Assembly (NCBI RefSeq): GCF_032062135.1
Contig: NC_092861.1
Span: 59,479,572-59,543,571 of the forward strand
Reading direction: 5' to 3'
DNA length: 64,000 bases
Source of the DNA: Pyxicephalus adspersus
Taxonomy: Eukaryota > Chordata > Amphibia > Anura > Pyxicephalidae
Part shown: piece after piece, positions 37,801-52,800 of the stretch
Layout of the letters: each line of letters begins with the position of its first letter
Numbering within the stretch: position 1 is the stretch's first letter
Position numbers and translations under genes: made by a program
The notes under the pieces: generated by a model
Databases searched by the model: none
What the model saw: the letters and a program-made list of their open reading frames with translations, nothing else
What the model was told of the DNA's origin: nothing

Positions 37801-40800
37801 TCTCAGAAACACCTGTTATGTATCTGTGTTTTATCCACCTCAGGGTGCAAGTATCGGACCAAAATTAGTATGGAATCTATTTTATTTCAATTCCAGAAGT
37901 TGCCAAACCAACGCATCGGACTTGCTGTAGTTTTTTTTTCTTAACCCACTACACACAAGGCATAGCTTTACTGTGAGTTGTGGTGCCTTTCCAAGTGAGG
38001 TGAAAAGCTCAACAATACATTTTTTATTTAATTGAAGCATCCCTAAAAAGCTGGAATGAAGAATTTCACTTTCCTTTGGCACAAAACCTTGGACTAGGGA
38101 AGCCCCCACCAGGGCAGAGCTGCCTACCTCTACACTACCGCATAAAATGCTGGAGCTAAAGATTTGGTTTATTTGGGTTTTATTTGGTTATGTTTAGAGA
38201 AAAATTGTGCAGCACCACAAAACAAATGCAGGTTTTGTCTGTAAAGAATTGTGATCTGGCAGCATCCTGAGGAACGTACTAAAAGAGGAAAGAGGTAAAG
38301 GTGCTTATGAGAATCTTCTGCCTGAAAAGTCAATAAGCAGCAACACAGAACCCACCCCTTTGCCAGACCCAAAAAATACTGCAGAAACAACAATCTAGTG
38401 CAGGGGTTTCAAACTCTCGCCCCCAAAGGAATCCTAAATATGAACTGCAGCTGACCTGCCGCTACTACAATTCCTGGCATCACTTGCGTCTATAGACCAG
38501 CGGGCTATCTGCCTATACGTGGCCCAGCACTGAACTGTTTTATAGACGCAAATAATGCTGGGAATTTTAGTAGCGGCGTTATTTCAATGAAGAGGGGGTT
38601 TCAGCCCGGGCCACTCATAAGATTTAGCTCTGCAGTGGCCGCGTCTGGCATTTCCAGCACTCCCTCTCGGCTGTACTTTCCTTTGCTACTCCAAGACATG
38701 GACTTGAATGGTAGGATTTTCATAGAAGAATATTTGGTATTGTTAGCCTGTGCATTGAAATTTCACGCATAAGGCTACAAATAGAGAAAGAGGCACAGGA
38801 TTTTTAAAATAAAATTAAAAAACATTTTTTTATGCCTTGTTCTCTATTATAAGCTTGTTCCAGATTGAATGTGAAGCAAAACCTCTTTGTTTCCATATGG
38901 AAAGGGTTTAAATCTAATGAGAAGGAAACATTTTCTCAATTTTTTCAAAAAAATTTAATGGTTGACCCACGACTTTGTCTAAGTTTTTATTTTGGCCCAC
39001 TGTGTATTTGAGTTTGACACCCTTGAACCAAGAGAGGCATAACAAGACCTTCTTTTTTTTAGGTCAGAAGCAGCAAGTTGAAAGCGGACACATTACAGTG
39101 TGTATCAACTTTAAACAGTTATCGTCTAGAAAATGCCAAGTAATGATGCTACACTTTTGTTTTTCTGACTAGGAAATCCTCCTGGCGGAGTCATTACTAT
39201 GTACCTGCTTAATCTTTTGTTTAAAGCCAAACAACTATATAAAAACAGATCAAGTATGTGGAAAGAGATATAACTTTTCTTTAGAAAACACATACAGATC
39301 TAGTCTCCAAGTGATTGAACCCTAACCAGTGCCTCCTAGCAGCATACTACAACAAAACAACAAACAAAAAATGTCATGATATCTAGGGAAGAAAAAATAT
39401 TTTGTCAAAACACTAACATCTAGCCCACCTCCCTTAAAATAGCAATTGGTGCCATAATATGAAAAGGCTTGGGTGACTGGCAATCATGCCACCATAGACA
39501 TGGCTGATCTAACCTAGTGAAAAATTTAGCCCACTAAACAAAAATATCAAACACTACAGAAATGTCTGGATCCCTACAGGGAGCACCATAATCCTTCCAT
39601 ACATTTTCCCAGTAGGTCCACCCTTAGCGCACACAAGTGCAGTGAGCAAACAGAAGATCACATCCCACCCGGTTACACAACAAGAAGTCAGGCAATATCT
39701 CAATTCCAACGTTTATGGAGAAGTGATTTACCATGAAACTTAAAATTATGCAGGAGGGAGGGTGACAGGTGCAGAGAGCAAATTGTATGGGAAACAAGCA
39801 ACAGGAACTTTTAGGAGCCAATGTAAAGGTATGTCTAAAACTTTGCTTCAAAGGAAAACATACAGTCCTTTAGTAAATAAAAACAGACATACAGAGATAA
39901 TGAACACTATAAGTTTTACCTCCTGTCAAGGACTGCAGAGTAAAAAGCGGAAATACAAGCACCAAAAGAAAAGAATCAGAAAAAACATTCTTTGTCCTAT
40001 TTGTACTGTGCACGAGTTAAGTCTGTCTACTGCAATTGTTATTCACGTTGAAAACTCATCTAGCTGAATATAAAGACATTGATATCACAGCAAAAAATAT
40101 ATTTAAGAACATAATTTAGCATCAGGATTATAAACACAACTGTAATATGGTAGCTACAAATAAGCTTTAATCATTACTACAGAGAATGATTGAATATTGC
40201 TTTAGAAAAAACATGAACTCAGGTGTAAACAGATGACAAATACATGTCCAAACACACCAAGTGCTCTACACCTACACTTCAAAAGCAAGACTTGAAAAGA
40301 ATGTCATTGTGAGACAATGGAGTCCTTTAAATTCAAACCAATTAGGGGAGCTGACTTGGCTATATGTGAAATGGACAACCAAGCTCTAACATGGATACAT
40401 AAATACTGAAACCCTTAGCTTGAAATGTAAAAGATACGTGGATTTTCTTTTATATCATAAGGTCAAAAACATTTTATGGTTTCATAAACCCATGTCAATA
40501 CAACATGAGCTAAAAATCATCATAAATCGTTGTTTGCAAAGAAGCACACCCAGTCCCACCAAGAGCATAAACCAGGATTTATTCAGTCATGTCATTAGGA
40601 TGAATTGTGTCTGTATATTTTACTTGCTTATCATAAAAATTAACACAATTGGATACACTGAATTCATATTTATAACATTTAGTTAAAGCAAACCTGTGCC
40701 CAGGCTAGGAATATATTTAGAAATTATGTATCTGTAAACATTGTTGTGAATGTTTTTGTTCATTTCACTGAAATCTGCTCTTTTTCTAAAATAAAAATCT

Positions 40801-43800
40801 TGGCTTGGCTGAAAAAAAGGCTTGCTGTCCTTCAATATTAACTACCAGGAAGTGTTTCTAAGTTGTTAGAAACTGAGTGAAATCTGACTGTAGAGTGTTT
40901 GATGTAATCGTTTTGGGAACTTTGAAAAGAAATAACTTGTTTAAATCTCTTTAAGTGCTTGTTAAAAATTGGCAAATTGTTTTATATCCAGAGCCTGGAC
41001 ACAAGTGCAATTTGAGGAATGACATTTTCCAACACTCAATTGATGGTCTGTCCAATAACCTTGTGTAGTGTGTGATGGCCAAACCATAAGCAGTCTATCC
41101 CCATTAGGTCATTACATGACCTGAACTAATGATAGGGAAATAGGACTAGTACCCAAACTTTTAATATCAAGTTTTTACTATACATTTTGGATTTTATAAT
41201 GTTAACTATATAAATCTAAACTTAAACCTTATCTCTGATTTATACGGTAATATTTATATTTACAAAAAATAGGAAATGCAAGCTCATTTTGTGTATTAAT
41301 TAACAGAGATTAAAATTTTTCCTTCTTAAAAATCAAGGCAATATTTTAGAATGTTATGTTTTTTTTTTTTTGCTTTCTTATTTTTTAACCACCTAGTACC
41401 ATACATAATTTTAAACAAGCTCCTAAAAATAGGAGGTATTAAGTTATTGGACATCTTTTGGAAGCTGGAAAAATTACTTTTGTAACCCTCACAGTAAAAG
41501 TCCTGGTTTATGCCCTTCACATGCATTTTCTACAAAGGACTCCAAGCAGTGCTGTGCCATGCTGTAGGTGCCAGATTCCATGCAGGGTTCTTACCACTAA
41601 AAGGGCACTATCATCTGTGTGCTGGGAGCGTCTGGATGGTAGGGAACACTGAGATGAAGGTAGGGAAAGATGGAGCAATGTCAATAACACACACACAATG
41701 GAATAAACATAAAAAGGATAAATGCAACACTGTGTTACATGATGGCAGCACATGGATGATGACAATTTACTAATGGAAAATGACTATGACTTAGGATGGC
41801 AATAAATTGTGACATTTCCTAAGAAAACTGAAAAGAAACAGAATCTACATCAGAAAATAATATGCTAGTATTGGTTTAACACTGACATTTGGAAACAGCA
41901 CTAGGGTGTTCAGATCACCTTGCATTTTATTATTCTGGTACACTCTAAACATATCCACATTAACTTTTTCCTTGGTTTAACAAACAGAATAAACAAAAGC
42001 ACCCATGTCTGTTTCATATCTTGTGGAGTGCCATGGAAGATGATGGTGCTTCATAATTCGTAAAATACAGAGCATGTGACCAGATACCTTTATAGTATGC
42101 TAGCAGCACAGAAAGTGGAGATCATTACTACAACATTTTGTGTTATTTAAGTACATAGGAAGCATGCATTTCCCTTTTCTTTACAATTAGCAGGGACTTC
42201 ATAGTAATTTGTAATTTTTCATTTTTTTTTTAATGGTTACAATTTTTTGTTTTATTCTGTGCATTAAAAAAAAACTTGTGATTAATAATGGTAAAGTAGA
42301 ATAAACAAGCTCCCAGAGAACTGTAAAAATTGACCTGGTCAGTAACACTGGTGCAAAAATTAAATAAAACAAAAAGCTTTAGATGCCGTAATTCAGTAAA
42401 CAAAAAAAACCCCTCCAATGATAAACAATAGGCAGAATACCACTGCCTGGTTTTGAAAGTTATTCTTATTCTGCCTCAGGGAGTTATTAAATAGTAAAGC
42501 AAGAATAAGTACAAGCAAACCCTGATCCTTGTCGTCTGAATTCAGTATTCTTTTTAAAGGTATCTTTTTTTGGGAACAATGCTACTTTTTGTATTAGTAT
42601 CTCTCTCTCTCTGAAAAAAAACTGTAATACAGACATAAAACATGGACAATTTTTTGTAAAGTAACATACCTCAGTATCCAATGGGCTCTGTTTTTCTGGA
42701 CTAAGTGCTTTCTGCTATGGAAATAACACATGCTTACTATATTAAGTGTAATATTATATCATGATGTTCATATAATGTTACAAAACAGTACAGATTTCTT
42801 TTTTATTATGGTACCCGTGTAAAACATGTAAAGGTAAAGGTATTACAAAATACATATCGGAACAGACATGCTATAATAATCTAAAAACACACTTGCTGAC
42901 AGAACCATTAACATGATTGGAAAGTGTACTCTAGTAAACCACAGCAATATATGAGAAATTCACAACTGCAACAACTTTGCGGGGCTTGATGTTGGCTGTC
43001 GAACGGCAGGGAGATGTGCACCCCCATTTCCAAGAAGTAGTTGTCGTTCTCCAGTAAGGAAAGCCAAATATATGTTCCTTACCCTCCATGTTAAAGAAAA
43101 CCTCTTATACACAGAAATTATTGGACAACTTTTAAGTAACATAACGGTGGATGGTCAACTGCACATACCAGCAATTAAGCAGCATATAGCTAGGCCAGTG
43201 TTTGATTATTTTCACATGCAAGAATGTTTTTGAAACAGCTCATAGAAAATGTGAGCTTACTTTGCTTATAGTTGGCCCAACAGGACAGTTATGCCTTTTA
43301 TTAATAGAAGCAAGATGCAAAGCTGGACAATTATATCAGGAACAACTCAAAAATTTACAATTAAGACCTAAACGGCTTAAAGGAAACCTGTCTTTCTGGA
43401 AATGTTCTACACTGGCTGAAAGACTAAACTGTAAGAATTTGGACTGTAGGAACAGAAGATCAGCCCACCCTCTTCCTATTATTTGGGTAAATAGAAAGTT
43501 GTGGGAACCACATATGGGGAAGGAGTGATCAGAACTGTCAAGAAGTGTTCGTGTTTGCATAAAAAAGCTTTTCAATTTAAGCCTAACCGTGAATTTTTGT
43601 AATTTTTTTTGTTCTTTTAGCATTTTATAGGTTTAGTTCCTATAACTACCGGTAACAGTTGGAGTATAACATCTCATAGCAACCTAAAATGGTAGTTAAA
43701 CAAAAAAGTTTTCAGCTCGAAATTTTTCATTTCCTGTCCTAAGGATGAAGAGTGTTACTATGAGCTTAAAAATCAACTACCACTTAGGCAAAAATAAATA

Positions 43801-46800
43801 AATAAATAAATAAATACGAGAGATACAAAAGGAGAACACTGCAGAGTGCGCATTGTTCAAGATTCACCCACTAGAAGAAGTAGAAGACTGTGATGCAGTC
43901 CTGTGAGATTACGGACTAAAGTCAATTTTAAAATGCTATGTATAGATAGGACTGGAGGATATGGGGAGTTAGGGGAACTTATGGATTCAACTTCTTGTCC
44001 TCCCCATAGTTCTGTGAAGAATGCTGTAGTAAGTCAGTTTTACTGAAATTAGGAACAATAGTATTTTAAAGAGGTATATGGACAATGCATTTCAGACGGG
44101 AGGAACACTAATGACTTGTCTGGGACAAAGAAAGAAGTCAAAACTTTTTGAATAAGTAAAGAAAGTCTGTTGCCATCATTACTGATTTTTACATGCCATA
44201 TATATGGCAATGACTTACGTTTAAAGAGTCTGAGTGTGTTAATCTGTCCCTCATCCTCTCCTCCTCATACTGCTGGGCCGCCAGTTTTGCCTCCCTCCTG
44301 GTGGATTCTAGCAAATCTCGCCTATGCTGTAAATCTTTATCTGTCTATGGGATCCAAAAAATGTGTATGCAGGTTAGATGCAGAAAAGCAAAAATAGGCG
44401 AAATAGAAGCGCATGTACGTAAACCAAAAAAAGACAGTCAAACATAAAACAATCCCCAAATAAAGACTCTTACAATTTAACTGGTAGCTTTACCTGGTTA
44501 GAATTTTTGGTCAGTGAAATAAGATACATAGCATCCAACTGTGACCTAAAATAGACAAAAATATGGTAAATAAAATAATGGAAATAAAGAAGAATTTCAA
44601 AATTACCTGGGTATTGATAAATCTTGGATTAATGTTGAAAAAATTTCATATATGTGAAAAGACTGCTTCAGTCAAAAGTTCGCTATTGTAAACAAATTAA
44701 ATTTATAAACAGCTAAATACCCTTTATCATCAAACTGGACTCATAACTGGGAGATAGGCAGAAATAATTTTGAGGGTTCAGAGAAATCAAATCTTGGCTG
44801 CTATGGATAGGTTAATAAAAGACTAGGGGATCTCTGTACCTAATCTGCTTAATCAGATTGCAAAAGACACATAAGGGTCCAGAAAAACACTGATGCCCAA
44901 AGCTACCACTTATCAGCCCTTCTGCAATCGCAATATATATTTTCTGTACAGCATTTTACAAACTCCCTACCCTACACAATGCAAACAAATGGTGTAAAAC
45001 TATTGCACAGCAGATCAGGTATCGCTGTGCATGCTATAGTAAGGGAATAAATCTGATGATTTTGGGTGCATGCTTTTTTGTGGCTTGACATATTTGATTA
45101 ATACCAACTTAACACTGTTATCATTCATACTGAAAAGAAAATTCATATTTATTGCATTTGTATGCACTTAAGTAAGTTAGGTGTAATTTTCCCTGAAAAT
45201 ATAGAATTAATAAAGAGTTGCACACAAAAAATTGGAACTAACATTTTTAATTGCTAGGTTTTTCTGCTTTTAGAAAAAGTAATATTTTCAGATTTTAAGT
45301 ATTTTTCCAGCATTAATTTGGATTTTTACTTAAAAAAAAAAAAAGTGTAGCAAAAAGTCAAAAGACCATGCCAGCCTTTACCTCTCATTTTGCCTACGAG
45401 GGGATATCTGTCTTTGTTTATTTGTTAAACTCAGAGATTCTGGTCTTCTTGGTTCTTCTAAGATTCTGAAAGAAAATACAAAATAAAACATGGATGTCTG
45501 TACTCAAGCCCCCTAGGCGGTAATTTCGAGTGGTGGATTTCTATGCAAAAAGGGGTAACCACGAGTCACACTCGGGGTCACTTAAAACATCCTGAGGGTT
45601 TCCCGCAGGTCCTCCGGACACGTCCTCTCCTTCCGATCTTCAGCCAGCAAATGCAGAGATGATCTCAGGGACGTTCCCGGTGACGTCGGGGAAATTGAAA
45701 TAATTTTGTATTGGATTCAAAATACAAAATAGCTGTATTGAGTCCAATACAAAGAAATCTTGAGATTATATATATATATATTATAGAAGCTACTGTACAG
45801 TTATATTACATGTTTCACTATTTTTTTTAACAGATTTTTGTGTTTTGTTTAAAGTTTATTATTAAATTTATTAAATATTGGACATATTTCGGTGAGTTAT
45901 ATCTAAGAATTATAGGCCTACAATGTAAAATAAATAAGTGTTTTGCATGGAAATACGGACAGAATTAGAATGCAAGGGGGGTTAAAAGAAAAATTTAAAA
46001 CTAGCCTGTAAAACCATTCTGTCTCAACTATTATGTTAGTATTGCATTGCAAAAAAAAAAAAAAAAAAACAATATATATTTCTTTACATTGAGGTACATG
46101 CAGGTTTACACACTTTACCATCCTCAGCCAGAACCCAACCAGCAATAAGTCAGATGAGAGAACTGAGAAAGCACTGAATCATTATAAGTCATTGAGTCAT
46201 TTTAACTGGAGTGTTTTATACGGAATACATCATACTTCAGTAACAAACCTGCTTTGGTATAATTGTTTTCTTCCATCCTCTGGTCTCTGAGATTCCCTTG
46301 TTGGATTTAGTTTTAAAGGTGAGCCCTGCAAAATATTCACAATAAATAAAGACGCAGGACATGGCCTGTCTTACATTTACATGGAATTAGTAACAAAAGA
46401 AACACTAAAAAACACCAAAGCATTAATAAGCAGCGGCATAGTATCCTGGCTTATAACTTCCCTGCGTAATGCAACCGTTTCTCCTCTCCGATTTAAAGAA
46501 AAAAAAAAAACAACCCAACATGTTTGTAAAACTCAGGATACTTTTAAAAATGCTGTAAAGTATGGTGCACTAATAAAAAATATGTAAAACTTAAAATTTG
46601 TCATCAGGCAAGTCTTTAATGCAGAATGGGACAGACTATGTCCCTTCTGCAATAAAACATACTTACTGGCCTGATCACTTTTTCATCTTGCAAAAAATAA
46701 ATAAATAAATAAATAAATAAAAATATGCCAGGGTTGTGCCAGGTTTCCAGGCATCCCCTGTGCTTGCTGGGAGTGAATGAACTCCTGCATGCACGGGAGT

Positions 46801-49800
46801 TACATTATCTTGTGTAGGCCAATAAAGAAGATTGAAGATCTACAAGTAGGAAAATAAACAAAAAGAAGATGGTGGCGCAAATGGACTGCCTGTCACACTA
46901 AACACATTTTTATAAAACTGTTTACCCAACTTATTTACCTCGTGTGTTACCCGTCGTTCTTCTATATATGCCATAAACTGTGAACTCAGACTGTCACCTT
47001 TGGACTGCCTTACATCCTCCTCTTCCTCTTCTGTAGCATAACTATCAATGTAGTCAATCTGATCTAGATCATGATCTACTGCAAAAGAAATGGGTCAGTA
47101 AAACTGCATAGAACCAAATAATTGATCATAAAGATGATCCTATCACATCCTTGAAACCTACCACCACCATTTGCAATGACTGAATTTCCCCGTGATTCCT
47201 GAATATGATCTCTTCGTAGCCGTTGTTCTTTACTTCTGTCAGATGTCTTTAAAGGAAGGTCTGTAAATTCATCTGTAGGCTGGAATGAAGAGAAGTATTT
47301 CCAATATTAAAAAAATTTAAGAATAGAAGTTTGTCTAGTTCCAGCATCTCTAAAATTCAACACTAAATAAAATATCTTATAAATATTGGGAAAGGTAAAT
47401 GTAATTTTGAGACTAAAGACTAGTCTCAAAATAACTATTATTATCAGTTGTTAGGTTCTGCTTTATTTTCATTATAAACAGCTGCCCTGATGCATTCAAG
47501 TAACATTGATAAACTGGAACTGGAGTTCCTTGAATTGGAGACATTTACCCAAAGCCAATGATTTGACCTAAGTTGTTATTGTTAGATAGGATTGATGGAT
47601 ATAAGGAAATACCCATAAAAGCATCAAGCTGAAAACACATTGCAGTTAAAGACCTGAGAAAGCAAAAAGTGTGGTACATCAGAGGGTGTTCCACAGAAGC
47701 GGACACATTTAAATACACATAAAGACAACTACATAAAGCTTCCACGGTTCCACATGCAGAAATCTCTTACTTCATTTCCAGACCACCGTTTGTCTCCACT
47801 GTCCACACTGTTAAAGCCAGAGTCCAAGGCACCATAGGTACGACCAGGATATACATCATCATGACTAAAAACACAGAGAAGAACATCTGTCATATGTACA
47901 AATGCCAAAAACACTAACAACCAATTAAAGATCTTTATTCACATTGAAAATATATATCTTCCGGTTGCCTCTACAGACCATAAGAGAAAAAAAAAAAAAA
48001 AGATGGCAAACAGATGTTCTCATTATAACATAGATTAGAATACCCTGAATATTCAGCTATAACAGTGATAACATATAATAGTGGATCTACAGTTCAGTTC
48101 AAGGTCCCACAATAAGCAAAAAGCCCCCTTAAACGCTGATCTAGGTACAGGGCTGCAACAGAAGGTGTGCTGGGTGTGTGGGTGGGATATGACATTTAGA
48201 GAGATCATTTTGGCCAATAATTAAAGAATAGTGAATATTGAAAAAGATAGTGTTTTAAAATGTAATAAAGAATGCAGAGACTTCAAAAAAATAAATGTTC
48301 ATTGTTTAATGGAGATCATTTATTAACTTTTATTAATATAGTGCTGACATATTATGCATCATTTTACAAAGATAATAGTCATATTACTAAAGACACCTCA
48401 AATGGGCTCAGAATCTAATGTCCCTATCATGGTCATATGTTGTTAAGACAGTCTAAGGCTAACATAGATGGGAAGCCAATTACCCTAACTACATGTTTTT
48501 GGGACCGGAGTGCTCGGAGGAAACCCACGCAAACATGAGGGAGATCATATAAACGCCTTGCAGACAAGAGTCAGGAGTCCTGGCCGAGAGTGGACCTAGT
48601 GATGCAAAGACAAAAGTGCTGGCCACTGAGTCAACTGAGCTTTGTTTTGTATGGGATACAAAAGGTAAAAAAACTGGCATGGAAAATACGTCATGGTAGC
48701 ACTTTTAATTTGTTTATCCCATCTAAAAAAAAAAAATGGATTTCCTACACCACTCACTTGAAATTATGCAAATACAAACTGGCAAACATGAAGCAGGGCA
48801 GAGACAACTGCTGCGGAAANNNNNNNNNNNNNNNNNNNNNNNNNNNNNNNNNNNNNNNNNNNNNNNNNNNNNNNNNNNNNNNNNNNNNNNNNNNNNNNNN
48901 NNNNNNNNNNNNNNNNNNNNNNNNNNNNNNNNNNNNNNNNNNNNNNNNNNNNNNNNNNNNNNNNNNNNNNNNNNNNNNNNNNNNNNNNNNNNNNNNNNNN
49001 NNNNNNNNNNNNNNNNNNNNNNNNNNNNNNNNNNNNNNNNNNNNNNNNNNNNNNNNNNNNNNNNNNNNNNNNNNNNNNNNNNNNNNNNNNNNNNNNNNNN
49101 NNNNNNNNNNNNNNNNNNNNNNNNNNNNNNNNNNNNNNNNNNNNNNNNNNNNNNNNNNNNNNNNNNNNNNNNNNNNNNNNNNNNNNNNNNNNNNNNNNNN
49201 NNNNNNNNNNNNNNNNNNNNNNNNNNNNNNNNNNNNNNNNNNNNNNNNNNNNNNNNNNNNNNNNNNNNNNNNNNNNNNNNNNNNNNNNNNNNNNNNNNNN
49301 NNNNNNNNNNNNNNNNNNNNNNNNNNNNNNNNNNNNNNNNNNNNNNNNNNNNNNNNNNNNNNNNNNNNNNNNNNNNNNNNNNNNNNNNNNNNNNNNNNNN
49401 NNNNNNNNNNNNNNNNNNNNNNNNNNNNNNNNNNNNNNNNNNNNNNNNNNNNNNNNNNNNNNNNNNNNNNNNNNNNNNNNNNNNNNNNNNNNNNNNNNNN
49501 NNNNNNNNNNNNNNNNNNNNNNNNNNNNNNNNNNNNNNNNNNNNNNNNNNNNNNNNNNNNNNNNNNNNNNNNNNNNNNNNNNNNNNNNNNNNNNNNNNNN
49601 NNNNNNNNNNNNNNNNNNNNNNNNNNNNNNNNNNNNNNNNNNNNNNNNNNNNNNNNNNNNNNNNNNNNNNNNNNNNNNNNNNNNNNNNNNNNNNNNNNNN
49701 NNNNNNNNNNNNNNNNNNNNNNNNNNNNNNNNNNNNNNNNNNNNNNNNNNNNNNNNNNNNNNNNNNNNNNNNNNNNNNNNNNNNNNNNNNNNNNNNNNNN

Positions 49801-49810
49801 NNAAATATTC

Positions 49811-49852
<42 letters not shown>

Positions 49853-52800
49853 TATTATATATGCTACGATACAGTTACATTATGTTTAAATGTTTTTTTT
49901 ATTTTTTTAACAGATTTTTGTTTTTTGTTATTTAAAGCTTATAATTAAATTTATTAAATGTATTAAATATCAGTGAGTTATGCCTAAGAATTACAGCCTA
50001 CAATGAAAAATAAATTTCCATGCAAAAAAATTGTACTGCATGGAAATTTGGACAAAATTAGACCGCTAGGGAGGTTAATGGAGTAGTGTACTTTTTAAAA
50101 CCCTCAAGGCCTTTTTTCTTTTTTTTTTTTTGCAAATATAACAGTCCATCACTGCTTTTTTCTGGTGCTTCAGTTCATCATAGGTCCAAAGAAGTATAAA
50201 CATTATTTTGTTTATTTTCAGCTTACTGTATTTTGTAACATTTCTCTAAAGAAATCATAAACAAAGCATCTGATAAACATACTAGTAGGGGTTACTCCGC
50301 TGCAATCAAACTAGCAGAAGAAAAAGCGCTAGAATATGAAAATTGTAGCTGAAGAGTAAAGAGTATATATTTCTCAATTAGGCCTGAAAACAAAGAACAA
50401 GTTTCTAATCCCCTTAAATGTTCCTGAAATTACATGTAATAGTAAATAAGTTGATCTTGGCTAGATTTATGCATGGGATGTCTGGTTTTAACAGTTTGGT
50501 ATTCCAACATATTACACACGAAAACATTTACTATGACCCAACAAAAATCTTATGCTGCTTTTTTTCTTAAACTCTTCATAGCCCTGTATATATCCTTATA
50601 TTACATACAATCATTTGAGAGCAATTTTTTCAAGGAAATGCCTCAATGCTACTCCTTCCCTCACACTCCAGTTTTCTATACACTATTCATCATACATGAC
50701 CCCACTGTAATTGCACTGTCAATAAAGGGAAGTGGTGTATCTGTTGGTGAAAAGCACTGGGTATGCTGGTTCTTACAGGAACTACACAGTTGTTTAAACA
50801 AATGATGTAAGGGCAAGGTAAGACTATGAAAATGGCATTTGTCCATACACTATTTCTGTGACTTTAGCTTGAGTTTATGGCTTCAAACACCGAGAAGTTT
50901 AGGGCATAACAGGCACATAATGTGAATAGTATAAGCGCAGAAAGTGAAAATAAAACCACTAATTTTCCTGGTCCCTCAATAGTTACATTTAGGGTGAAAT
51001 AGTTTTACCAGTCATAGCTGTAATTTTGCTTTTATCACGTCTTAAATTAACTTGAAAAATCTTAAATGGCTCGTGTGCAGCACCATGGCAACTACAGATC
51101 GAAACAGAATGGCAGGGTGCTCTGATGTAAAAAGTAGAGGTATTTGTTTTACTTGCCTTGATATATGAAACAAGCTAATATTTTACACAGTTTTTACCTA
51201 AAACATATTTTACATAAATATCATGATTATTTTTTTTATACTAACCATGAACCAAATCCTAGAGGTCTTCTGTCATACTCTGGTAAATCTGAAGAATTCT
51301 TGCAAGCTTCTATGTTCAGGTATTTAAATATATGAATTTTACCTTTGATGCAAATCTATTTGAAACAAAGCATGACATTAGTTAAAAGGTATATATAAAT
51401 GCATATAGGTGCATTTATCCCCTTTATCAACATGCAAGCCCCCCTGCAGCAGACTGTATTTTAACATTTCAGGAACTCTCCTAATATTTAGCTGTTTAAT
51501 ATCACTATAAAACACCAATCAGTTCTGCATTTCTTACCTGAGCTGGAGGGGATTGCAGAGGATTGTTATCCAAGATTATCGTCTGAAGGTGGCGCAGGTT
51601 TCGGTAACATACTGGGATAACTGTTACTTTGTTACAAGAAAAATCCAATCGAACTAAAGGCAAATCTGCAAGTTCTAGTATGGAATAGAAAGACATAAAA
51701 TAATTGTTAAGTGAATACTCTAATTTATCTAAATATCTTTCAAGAGGTTTTAGGTTCTGTGGCTACAATTGGCATGGCATCAGTCGGAGATGGATATGCA
51801 ATGAATGCACATTCTCACTTTCTAGAGTCAAGTCAATTTGATTTCAATATGTTCCAAGCCATTGGATACTATAGATTGCATTGCATGGAAACATACTTTT
51901 TACCCTGAACATTAACACAAATGTTCTTTCTAATTAATACACTAGTTTACATATTGGTTATTCCTTTACATATTTTGCTTATCCATGTATGTATTAAATC
52001 ACAAAAACATGAATATAAAACCCAATCATTTACACTGCTTTTTGTTTTTTTTTGGTATTTTTTTTTAGTAAGTAACTAAATGCCTGCAAACCAGATATGT
52101 TCTTCTCAAGGGAACCCCATGATTCCCATAGTTGATTATCACGCTCCTGCTTCCCACACAGTTACTAGCCAATATATATGTGCACAAAGCACGATGGGTC
52201 TGTAAAGTGTATACACTGTTGAAAGTGCCTGCAGGTTTCCCCAAGCAGAAGAGACAAAATTCAGGTGTAGTAGTGCCATATAAATAGCCACCTTTAGCCA
52301 TTTTCTGCCATTTTCTAGCATGTTCAAAATACCAAAGTTTGTAAACAAAAAGTAAAAAAATTGAGTTAGCCATTACATTCATTAATTTTTATGTATCTAC
52401 AATTTTCAACCATTGCCACTGGCTCTGGTCCACCTCTTTCTGCACCTCCTTGCCAGTTTTTGGGGCACACAAACACAGCAAGTCACCAGAGCAGAGGGGC
52501 AGAGACACAGCAAGCAGGGGCAGCAAGCAGCTGGTCACCATGTACACAAAAGAGAGCCCTGCTATTAGGGAATCGCAAAGCAGTAGTCGCCAACTGGTGG
52601 TCCGCAAGAAAAGTTTGGTGGTCCGCGGACCACGTTTCTGAACTAAGCCTGTGATGGGAGAGTGGGCCGGTTCTGGCATCATGACGTCACTGAAAGTGAC
52701 GCCTGTCTTCCCAGGCATGCGCAGTGCAGAGCCTGTAAATTTAGTGATCCACCAGTACAAAAAGGTTGGCGACCACTGTCTCAGAGGATGAAGGACAAGA

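Noticed and set aside
48590..49935. Long ORFs of 352-408 codons on both strands
   Set aside because: They are almost wholly unknown residues across the N gap.
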